Assembly (NCBI GenBank): GCA_021204735.1
Contig: JAJPYV010000290.1
Coordinates: 1-5,537 of the forward strand
Source: Prevotella sp.
GTDB lineage: Bacteria > Bacteroidota > Bacteroidia > Bacteroidales > Bacteroidaceae
DNA: 5,537 bases
Reading direction: 5' to 3'
Shown: piece after piece, positions 1 through 5,537 of the stretch
Layout of the letters: each line of letters opens with the position of its first letter
Position numbering within the stretch: position 1 is the stretch's first letter
The notes under the pieces: model-generated
Told to the model about the DNA's origin: nothing
Databases searched by the model: none
What the model saw: only the letters and a program-made list of their open reading frames with translations
Translations under genes and position numbers: made by a program

Positions 1-95
1 ATTTTGGCTGAAAAAATTTGGTGCTCATCGGCATTTTGGCTGAAAAAATTTGGTGCTCATCGGCATTTTAGCCCAAAAAATTGGTGGAAAACAGC
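1..95. repeat. Imperfect tandem repeat, 32-bp unit, about three copies
   Basis: Two identical 32-bp units lie head to tail at 1-32 and 33-64. Each begins ATTTTGGCTG, continues with AAAAAATTTGGTG and ends CTCATCGGC. A third, 31-bp unit at 65-95 is diverged: it keeps ATTTT, GC, the A6 run, TTGGTG and a terminal GC but differs elsewhere and lacks one T. The array may extend left of the window, since the window opens exactly at a unit boundary. I see no spacers and no strong internal hairpin, so it is neither a CRISPR array nor an obvious terminator. Frame 1 stays open to a TAA at 148-150, but the 32-bp period would shift the frame at each copy, so coding is unlikely. Function unknown. Confidence 0.85.
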
Positions 96-173
96 ATTAA
101 GAATAAATAGAGAAACTCTTTCTGTTATTTTTCAAAGTTACAAGCAATAAACTCAAGTAAGGAGCCAAGCAAA

Positions 174-199
174 ATTTAATTTTTAATTTTTAATTTAAA
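174..199 (+). promoter_or_regulatory. AT-only leader with a repeated TTTTTAA heptamer before the mutarotase gene
   Basis: The 26 bases just upstream of the mutarotase start are pure A/T. They contain TTTTTAA twice in tandem (180-186 and 187-193), flanked by partial copies. There is no Shine-Dalgarno sequence at a usable distance from the ATG at 204; the only purine-rich stretch (TAAGGAG, 158-164) is about 39 bases away. A/T-rich, SD-less leaders are normal for Bacteroidetes and probably serve to keep the start unstructured. I find no full TAnnTTTG promoter box between 96 and 203, so this gene may be transcribed from outside the window or from a non-canonical promoter. Confidence 0.45.
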
Positions 200-203
200 T
201 CGT

Positions 204-587
204 ATGAAAACAGAAGGCTACAAAACAAAGGAATTTGGCGTACCTGTGAAAAGGTATTGCCAGACTATCGAACTGAAAGATGATACGGAACTTATCCGCC
301 GTTACCGTGAGGCTCATGATAAGGAACATTTTTGGGATGAAATAAAAGAGGGCATTAAGTCAGTCGGCATCCTTGAAATGGAGATTTACATTATCGGCAA
401 TAGGTTGTTTATGATTGTCGAAGCTCCACTCGACTTCGACTGGGATAGTGCAATGGCTCGTCTTGCCACGCTTCCTCGTCAACAGGAGTGGGAAAACTAT
501 GTGGCAAATTTCCAGGATTGTCCTGCTAATGCTACGTCAGATGAGAAGTGGAAAATGATGGAACGGATGTTTTATCTGTATGAATGA
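204..587 (+). CDS. L-rhamnose/L-fucose-type mutarotase (COG3254, RhaM-like)
   Basis: This 127-residue cytoplasmic protein should interconvert alpha and beta anomers of a 6-deoxy-hexose such as L-rhamnose or L-fucose, feeding its isomerase. The assignment is from remembered similarity to Escherichia coli RhaM (about 104 residues). The Y34-R-E-A-H38 segment lines up with the RhaM Tyr18/His22 active-site pair. It is followed by W44 and E46, the strand M59-E-I-Y62, R67-L-F-M-I-V-E73, the Q-E-W96 segment, and a C-terminal M-E-R-M-F-Y-L. There are about two extra residues between H38 and W44, and an N-terminal extension of about 16 residues (GYKTKEFGVPVKRY). I recall that extension in Bacteroidetes homologues, which supports the ATG at 204. 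No signal peptide is present. A 91-bp gap with its own promoter separates it from the glycosidase genes, so it is a neighbour but perhaps not in the same transcript. Whether the true substrate is rhamnose, fucose or a methylated derivative cannot be read from the sequence. Confidence 0.88.
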   Translation: MKTEGYKTKEFGVPVKRYCQTIELKDDTELIRRYREAHDKEHFWDEIKEGIKSVGILEMEIYIIGNRLFMIVEAPLDFDWDSAMARLATLPRQQEWENYVANFQDCPANATSDEKWKMMERMFYLYE

Positions 588-620
588 TATTGGTTTGTTT
601 CCATATAATTGGTAAAATTT

Positions 621-651
621 TTTGCTGTTAATCTTATTTTCCTTAAATTTG
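621..651 (+). promoter_or_regulatory. Bacteroidetes-type promoter for the glycosidase operon
   Basis: A TTTG at 621-624 is followed after 19 bp by TAAATTTG at 644-651. This is an exact match to the Bacteroidetes primary sigma-factor consensus (TTTG or TTG at -33, TAnnTTTG at -7, spacing about 19-21). Transcription would start a few bases after 651, leaving a leader of roughly 20 nt before the ATG at 679. No Shine-Dalgarno sequence is present, as usual in this phylum. The TTG at 622-624, which could be read as an in-frame start codon, is part of the -33 element. The first usable start in the predicted transcript is the ATG at 679. No operator or riboswitch is evident. Confidence 0.75.
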
Positions 652-678
652 CAAAACTACTTAAATCTGAATATTCTC

Positions 679-2469
679 ATGAAAAAATTATTGTTATCAG
701 TTATTTGTCTACTTTGTTATAATGTTTCAATAATGGCTGAAAATATATATGTGTCAACAACCGGTAATAATCATGCTGAAGGCACTGCTGCAGCTCCGTT
801 ACAAACTCTTGACTGTGCTCTGAAACTTGCAAGGGAATGGCGCAGGTTGGGTGTGAAAGAGGCTGAGGATGGTATTAATATTATAGTTGAAGGTGGTACT
901 TATCATCTTATAAAACCGTTGTTCATCCGACCTGAGGATAGTGGTACAGCCTCGTCTCCTACTGTAATACGTGGCAAGGATGGTGAGACTGTCGTAATAA
1001 GTGGTGGAATCGAGATAAGTGGTTGGCACAAGGGTACTACTGACACGAGGGTTCCTGTGGCTTTAAGAAACAAAATATGGGTAACAACGGCACCGCCGAT
1101 GGTTGGCAACCACATTCTTGAGACCCGACAGTTGTGGGTGAACGGCACTAAGGCAATGCGGGCCTCTCAGTTTGGCATGGATATCATGGAGCGCATGAAG
1201 GATTTTGATACGGAAGATCAGAGTATCACGATACCTACACCAAAACAGGATCTGAGCCATGCCTGTCAGTTGGAGATGCTTGTTCACCAGCGTTGGGCAA
1301 CGGCGATTTTGCGTGTTCGTGAGATGAAAGATTTGGGTGACGGTTACACAAAGGTGTGGTTTTACGACCCTGAAAGCAGTATAGAGTTTGCTCATCCATG
1401 GCCGCAACCGGTAATTGATGGTGAGCGGGGCAACTCTGCATTCTGTCTTGGCAATGCTCTCGAACTCGTTGATGAACCGGGAGAATGGTATCAGGATTAC
1501 CCTTCTGGTTTGATTTATTATTATCCTCATGAAGATGAGGACATGAGTACAGCGCAGGTTGTTGCTCCTGCTCTTGAGACTCTCGTCGAGATTGGGGGCA
1601 CAAGGGAACGTGGTGTTAGTTATATATCTTTTGAGAATATCTCGTTTGAGCATTCTTCATGGTTGCGCCCTTCGCATGAAGGGAACGTAACTCTTCAGGG
1701 TGGTTTCCGCTTTATTGATGGTTATAAGTTGCAGACTCCAGGATTGTTTCATAAGGCAGAACTTGAAAATCAGGCTTGGATAGCTCGACCTGAAGCGGCT
1801 CTTACAGCTCAGTTTGCCACAAACATCTGTTTTAAGAATTGTAATTTTAGTCATATCGGTGCGACAGCTCTCGACCTTTGTTATGCTGTCAATGAGTCTG
1901 ATGTAAGAGGTTGCTCAATGGAGGACATCGGTGGTACGGCTCTCCTCGTGGGCTGGTTTGGTGAACAGGGCTTTGAAACGCATATCCCATATACTCCTAC
2001 CATAGAGGATGATTTATGCCATGACATAACTATCAGTGGTAATACCATAAACAATGCTGCCAACGAGGATTGGGGCTGTGTTGCCATCGGTGCTGGTTAT
2101 GTACGTGACATATCAATAGTACAAAACAAGGTTTCCAACGTCAGTTATTCTGGTATTTGTGTCGGTTGGGGCTGGACACCACTCGAAAGTGGTATGCGCA
2201 ACAACCGCATAATGGAGAACACTGTAACCGACTATGCTAAACGTATGTATGATGCGGGTGGAATATATACTTTGTCTAACCAGCCAAATTCTGTGATTTC
2301 TGGCAACTCTATCGGTTTGCCTTATCCTGCTCCATACGCCACAAACAACCGTGCTTTCTGCATTTATTTTGATGAGGCTACTGATGGTTTTACAGTGGAG
2401 AACAATGGTTGTTCGATAGAGATGTTCGGGTACAACAAACCTGGTTCTAAAATGGTGATAAAAGAATAA
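679..2469 (+). CDS. Secreted right-handed parallel beta-helix glycoside hydrolase, GH141-like
   Basis: The product has 596 residues from the ATG at 679. A signal peptide (MKKLLLSVICLLCYNVS..., cleavage probably after A20 in SIMA|ENIY) directs it to the periplasm. Two Cys residues lie in the signal region, but neither has a proper lipobox. The mature start IYVSTTGNN...GTAAAPLQTL is the classic beta-helix opening. Further landmarks are QLWVNGTKAMRA (151-162), EWYQDYPSGLIYYYP (269-283), repeated I-S-F-E-N-I-S-F and N-C-N-F-S-H-I-G beta-helix rungs, YSGICVGWGW (490-499), YDAGGIYTL (D525) and IYFDEATDG (D565). These match my memory of GH141, which includes an alpha-L-fucosidase from Bacteroides thetaiotaomicron rhamnogalacturonan II degradation and a xylanase. 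D525 and D565 are candidate catalytic acids. Specificity is inferred, with alpha-L-fucoside or a methylated relative plausible; another beta-helix family such as GH120 or a polysaccharide lyase is less likely. The stop lies 3 bp before the GH31 gene, indicating co-transcription. Confidence 0.82.
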   Translation: MKKLLLSVICLLCYNVSIMAENIYVSTTGNNHAEGTAAAPLQTLDCALKLAREWRRLGVKEAEDGINIIVEGGTYHLIKPLFIRPEDSGTASSPTVIRGKDGETVVISGGIEISGWHKGTTDTRVPVALRNKIWVTTAPPMVGNHILETRQLWVNGTKAMRASQFGMDIMERMKDFDTEDQSITIPTPKQDLSHACQLEMLVHQRWATAILRVREMKDLGDGYTKVWFYDPESSIEFAHPWPQPVIDGERGNSAFCLGNALELVDEPGEWYQDYPSGLIYYYPHEDEDMSTAQVVAPALETLVEIGGTRERGVSYISFENISFEHSSWLRPSHEGNVTLQGGFRFIDGYKLQTPGLFHKAELENQAWIARPEAALTAQFATNICFKNCNFSHIGATALDLCYAVNESDVRGCSMEDIGGTALLVGWFGEQGFETHIPYTPTIEDDLCHDITISGNTINNAANEDWGCVAIGAGYVRDISIVQNKVSNVSYSGICVGWGWTPLESGMRNNRIMENTVTDYAKRMYDAGGIYTLSNQPNSVISGNSIGLPYPAPYATNNRAFCIYFDEATDGFTVENNGCSIEMFGYNKPGSKMVIKE

Positions 2470-2472
2470 TTC

Positions 2473-4716
2473 ATGAAACCAACAAACTATCATCTGTTTG
2501 ATTTTCTCGATTTTGATGTTGACCTTCAACGTAATGAATCATTATGGAAGGCATGCAAACCGACAGCTGTTTACGAGAGAAATGGCGACATTTATATAAA
2601 TGTACCGTTTCAAAAACAGGTGCTTGCCAACGATATGGCGGCAGACGAAACTGTGCCGAGAGAGGATTATACGCTGATTATCCGTCAATATGAACCTAAA
2701 ATATTGCGCCTTTTCATCGGCTTCGGTGAGGAGGATATTTCTGACAGCTCTGTGATGCTTCAATATAGCAGTTGTGTCAAGAAAGTGCCTTTAAAGGTTG
2801 CTTTTAATAATGGGGAATGGGCTGTAACTGACCCTGATAGTATAACAAGGGTTATAATCAACGTGAAAGAACCTGAACTTGACCGTTGGAGTTCGTTGCA
2901 GCCTGACCCGCAGGAGACTCTTGATATCCGTCTGTTTCCTGATGGCAAGCGTGAAATACGTCTTGCGGCATACGACCATTTTTCACCACCGAGATATGAT
3001 GCCTTGCCGATTGCGTTCTGCAAATGTGATGGCAAGAAGGACAGGGCAACGGTTTCATTTGAATGTAAGCCGGATGAGTGCTTTGCTGGCACTGGTGAAC
3101 GGTTCGCAAAAATGGATCTTAGCGGACAGACGTTATTTCTCAAAAATCAGGATGGGCAAGGGGTGAACAACCGCAGAACTTACAAGAACATCCCATTTTA
3201 TGTGTCAAGCAGGATGTATGGGGCGTTCTATCATACTTGTGCTCACTCCAAATTGTCACTTGCTGGTATGTCAACTCGCTCTGTGCAGTTCATGGCTGAC
3301 TATGCTTTGCTTGATGTTTTTTTAATTGGTGGGGATTCTATTGAAGAGATAATTCATGGTTACCGTGACCTTACTGGTTTCCCGTCAATGCCTCCTTTGT
3401 GGAGCTTCGGCGTCTGGATGAGTCGTATGACGTATTTCAGTGCTGATGAGGTGAATGGCATTTGCGATAGGTTGCGCAAGGAAAATTATCCTTGTGACGT
3501 GATACACCTTGATACGGGTTGGTTCAAAACTGACTGGTTGTGCGAGTGGAAATTCAACGAGGATCGTTTCCCTGACCCGGAAGGTTTTATACGAGGATTG
3601 AAAGAAAAAGGTTTCAGGGTGTCTCTCTGGCAATTACCATACGTTGCTGAGGATGCTGAACAGATTGATGAGGCTCGAAAGAACCATTATATTTGTACGC
3701 TAACAAAACAACAGGCGAGTGAGGGATCAAATTTTTCTGCTCTCGATTATGCTGGGACAATCGATTTCACTGACCCGAAAGCAACGGAATGGTATGAGGG
3801 TTTGCTCCGCAACTTGTTGAATATGGGTGTGGCGGTGATTAAGACTGACTTTGGTGAGAACATCCACATGGATGCTATTTATAAGGGCATGAAACCAGAG
3901 TTGCTAAATAATATCTATGCTGTTCTCTACCAAAAGGCGGCTTACGAGGTTACTAAGGAGGTAACGGGCGAGGGTATTATCTGGGCAAGGGCGGCTTGGA
4001 CTGGTTGTCAGCGTTATCCTCTCCATTGGGGCGGTGACTCTTGCAGTTCGTGGGACGGTATGGCTGGGTCTCTTAAAGGTGGTCTGCATTTCGGCTTGTC
4101 GGGCTTTGCTTTCTGGAGCCATGATGTGCCGGGCTTCCATACTTTGCCTAATTTCATGAACTCGATAGTGCGTGATGATGTTTATGTGCGCTGGACTCAG
4201 TTTGGTGTTTTCTCATCACATATCCGTTATCATGGCACCAATAAGCGTGAGCCGTGGCATTATCCGAATATAGCTCTTATTGTGAAACGCTGGTGGAAAC
4301 TGCGTTATAAACTGATTCCTTATATCTTGAGGGAAAGTGAGAAGGCAATAAAAGGGGGTGGAACTATTGTTCAGGCTCTTGTTTTCCATCATCCTGATGA
4401 CCGCATTTGCTGGCATATTGATGATGAATATTATTTCGGTGATGATTTCCTCGTCGCTCCTGTTATGAACAGTGAGAACCGTCGTGATGTTTATCTGCCT
4501 GAAGGTAATTGGGTGGACTTTTTCTCTGGGGAGCGTATTGATGGTAACCAATGGCTCAAAGATCTTGAGGTACCACTCGAACTGATGCCTGTTTATGTGC
4601 GTCATGGTGCGGAAATTCCTGTTTATTTGGATGATGTTAATTGCACCGATGAGATGGATCTGAGTAAGACAACCACAATAAAGATTGACGAGACATTTAA
4701 TGGCATGGAATTGTAA
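2473..4716 (+). CDS. Cytoplasmic GH31 alpha-glycosidase, probable alpha-xylosidase (YicI type)
   Basis: This 747-residue retaining alpha-glycosidase has the domain order of E. coli YicI (772 residues). An N-terminal beta-sandwich ends with GTGERF (206-211) and the YKNIPFYV segment. The (beta/alpha)8 barrel runs from about residue 305, and beta-rich C-terminal domains carry GDDFLVAPV and LPEGNWVDFFSGE. The nucleophile is D459 in KTDFGE and the acid/base is D522 in HWGGDS. Other active-site-type motifs are HLDTGW (D347), ARAAW (R506), FWSHDVPGF and SSHIRYHG (H583, H587). No signal peptide is seen, so it should act on imported oligosaccharides in the cytoplasm. The ATG is 3 bp after the upstream stop, consistent with coupled translation. 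KTDFGE and HWGGD favour alpha-xylosidase over alpha-glucosidase, but the DTGWF loop differs from DCFWM of YicI, so the substrate or aglycone preference may differ. Family is confident; exact sugar is not. Confidence 0.9.
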   Translation: MKPTNYHLFDFLDFDVDLQRNESLWKACKPTAVYERNGDIYINVPFQKQVLANDMAADETVPREDYTLIIRQYEPKILRLFIGFGEEDISDSSVMLQYSSCVKKVPLKVAFNNGEWAVTDPDSITRVIINVKEPELDRWSSLQPDPQETLDIRLFPDGKREIRLAAYDHFSPPRYDALPIAFCKCDGKKDRATVSFECKPDECFAGTGERFAKMDLSGQTLFLKNQDGQGVNNRRTYKNIPFYVSSRMYGAFYHTCAHSKLSLAGMSTRSVQFMADYALLDVFLIGGDSIEEIIHGYRDLTGFPSMPPLWSFGVWMSRMTYFSADEVNGICDRLRKENYPCDVIHLDTGWFKTDWLCEWKFNEDRFPDPEGFIRGLKEKGFRVSLWQLPYVAEDAEQIDEARKNHYICTLTKQQASEGSNFSALDYAGTIDFTDPKATEWYEGLLRNLLNMGVAVIKTDFGENIHMDAIYKGMKPELLNNIYAVLYQKAAYEVTKEVTGEGIIWARAAWTGCQRYPLHWGGDSCSSWDGMAGSLKGGLHFGLSGFAFWSHDVPGFHTLPNFMNSIVRDDVYVRWTQFGVFSSHIRYHGTNKREPWHYPNIALIVKRWWKLRYKLIPYILRESEKAIKGGGTIVQALVFHHPDDRICWHIDDEYYFGDDFLVAPVMNSENRRDVYLPEGNWVDFFSGERIDGNQWLKDLEVPLELMPVYVRHGAEIPVYLDDVNCTDEMDLSKTTTIKIDETFNGMEL

Positions 4717-4740
4717 TAATCGGTTATATATTCAGGGGTA

Positions 4741-5537
4741 ATGAATACTTGGAAGCAAAATATCGAGGAAACAAAAAGACGATACGTTGACTGGTGGAAT
4801 CACAGGGGGATAATCCTGAATATGTGGGAGCACTTCCAGGAGGGCGTAACACCTCATGCCGATGTGTCGTTGCCTCCTGCGCCGAAAAGTCTTGACCAGA
4901 AATGGTTTGACCCTCTGTGGCGTGCGGAATATCTCGACTGGTATGTTGCTCATAGTTGTCTGAAAGCTGATATTCTGCCTGTGGCTAACACGCAGTTGGG
5001 ACCGGGCTCTCTTGCTGCTATCCTCGGTGGTGTTTTTGAGGGTGGGAAAGACACGATATGGATACACCCTAACCCTGATTATACTGATGATATAACTTTC
5101 AATCACGAGCACCCTAATTGGTTGTTGCACAAGGCTCTGCTCCGTGCTTGCAAGCAAAAGGCAAATGGACATTATTATGTGGGGATGCCCGACCTGATGG
5201 AGGGTCTGGATGTGCTTGCTGCAATAAAGGGTACTGACAAGGTTCTGCTTGATACTGTTATGCAACCTGATGTTCTTGAGCGTCAGATGCAGCTAATCAA
5301 CGATATTTATTTCAAGGTTTTCGATGAACTGTATGATATCATCCGTGAGGGTGATGAGATGGCGTTCTGCTATTTCTCTGCTTGGGCTCCGAGCAAGATG
5401 AGTAAGTTGCAGAGCGATATCTCTACAATGATAAGTGTTGAGGACTACCGCCGTTTCGTGCAGCCGTTCATCCGTGAACAGTGCCAAAAGATAGATTTTA
5501 CTTTATATCATCTTGATGGGGTGGGGGCGTTGCGCCA
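4741..5537 (+). CDS. Uroporphyrinogen decarboxylase-like protein, 3' end outside the window (partial)
   Basis: An open frame starts at ATG 4741 and runs without a stop to the window edge: 265 full codons, C-terminus missing. The start is supported by the tryptophan-rich opening (NTWKQNIEETKRRYVDWWNHRG) and by its position 24 bp after the GH31 stop. Landmarks are PVANTQLGPGSLAAILGG (80-97), HYYVGMPDLMEGLDVLAAIKG (144-164), LQSDISTMIS (from 223) and LYHLDGVGALR (255-265). This pattern resembles the UROD superfamily, which includes haem-pathway HemE and the corrinoid methyltransferases MtaA, MtbA and CmuA. I recall relatives labelled 'uroporphyrinogen decarboxylase family' or 'trimethylamine corrinoid protein 2' beside glycosidase genes. 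The HemE N-terminal signature (MRQAGRY-type) is absent, so haem synthesis is unlikely. H257-L-D259-G falls where methyltransferases have H-x-C-G, so D259 may replace a zinc-ligand Cys. No signal peptide is seen, so it is cytoplasmic. Its reaction is unknown; sugar demethylation is speculation. Confidence 0.72.
   Translation, partial: MNTWKQNIEETKRRYVDWWNHRGIILNMWEHFQEGVTPHADVSLPPAPKSLDQKWFDPLWRAEYLDWYVAHSCLKADILPVANTQLGPGSLAAILGGVFEGGKDTIWIHPNPDYTDDITFNHEHPNWLLHKALLRACKQKANGHYYVGMPDLMEGLDVLAAIKGTDKVLLDTVMQPDVLERQMQLINDIYFKVFDELYDIIREGDEMAFCYFSAWAPSKMSKLQSDISTMISVEDYRRFVQPFIREQCQKIDFTLYHLDGVGALR

Noticed and set aside
1..95. CRISPR array
   Set aside because: The units are directly abutting with no spacers between them, and the third copy is decayed.
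126..133. TATTTTTC as a -7 promoter box for the mutarotase gene
   Set aside because: The last base differs from TAnnTTTG and there is no TTG or TTTG at the required distance upstream.
1..150. C-terminal end of an upstream gene in frame 1, stop at 148-150
   Set aside because: The frame is open for 49 codons but runs through a 32-bp tandem repeat whose period is not a multiple of three, and the translation shows no recognisable protein pattern.
158..164. TAAGGAG as a ribosome binding site
   Set aside because: It lies about 39 bases from the nearest start codon, ATG 204, and no other plausible small gene begins after it.
588..620. Terminator between the mutarotase gene and the operon promoter
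   Set aside because: Only a weak CCAT/TTGG-type near-palindrome is seen, without a stable GC stem, so a terminator cannot be supported.
622..678. In-frame N-terminal extension of the beta-helix protein from a TTG start
   Set aside because: The TTG is part of the -33 promoter element, the -7 box lies inside the extension, and the ATG at 679 begins a proper signal peptide.
679..740. Lipoprotein signal in the beta-helix protein
   Set aside because: The two Cys residues in the signal region lack the small residue (G/A/S) at -1 required for a lipobox; ordinary signal peptidase I cleavage after A20 fits better.
1063..1653. Minus-strand open frame of 196 codons inside the beta-helix gene
   Set aside because: It lies entirely antisense to a well-supported gene, shows no domain-like pattern and lacks its own promoter. 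The same applies to the other antisense frames across 799-5487.
4741..5537. Calling the last gene hemE (uroporphyrinogen decarboxylase of haem synthesis)
   Set aside because: The HemE N-terminal signature is absent and the context is glycosidases, not tetrapyrrole genes. Only superfamily-level similarity can be supported.

Overview
The window looks like carbohydrate-utilisation DNA from an anaerobic, gut-type member of the Bacteroidales (Bacteroides/Prevotella-like). Four things point there: a clear Bacteroidetes-type promoter (TTTG, 19 bp, TAAATTTG) at 621-651; AT-rich leaders without Shine-Dalgarno sequences; the protein families present; and tightly packed genes, all on the + strand. The genus is inference, since no rRNA or marker gene is present.

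Layout. Positions 1-95 hold an imperfect tandem repeat (two identical 32-bp copies and one decayed copy), followed by an AT-rich leader. Positions 204-587 encode a small sugar mutarotase of the L-rhamnose/L-fucose type (COG3254/DUF718). After a 91-bp gap carrying the promoter, three genes run as an apparent operon. The first (679-2469) is a secreted right-handed beta-helix glycosidase resembling GH141. Three bases later comes a cytoplasmic GH31 alpha-glycosidase of the YicI/alpha-xylosidase type (2473-4716). After 24 bases comes a uroporphyrinogen-decarboxylase-like protein (4741 to the window end, truncated), from the superfamily that includes cobalamin-dependent methyltransferases. No SusC/SusD pair, regulator, tRNA, rRNA, insertion sequence or CRISPR array is visible.

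How they may work together. The secreted GH141-like enzyme would remove a terminal sugar, plausibly L-fucose or a relative, from a plant-type glycan in the periplasm. GH31 would cleave an alpha-linked residue, plausibly xylose, from an imported oligosaccharide. The mutarotase would interconvert anomers of the released 6-deoxy sugar. The UROD-like protein is the puzzle. Haem synthesis is not a credible role, because it lacks the HemE N-terminal signature and sits in a glycosidase operon. It shows H-L-D-G where I expect the H-x-C-G metal site of the known methyltransferases.

The most interesting hypothesis is that the operon handles a methyl-etherified sugar such as the 2-O-methyl-fucose or 2-O-methyl-xylose of rhamnogalacturonan II, with the UROD-like protein taking part in oxygen-independent demethylation. 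This is speculation from gene context, and no corrinoid protein is visible.
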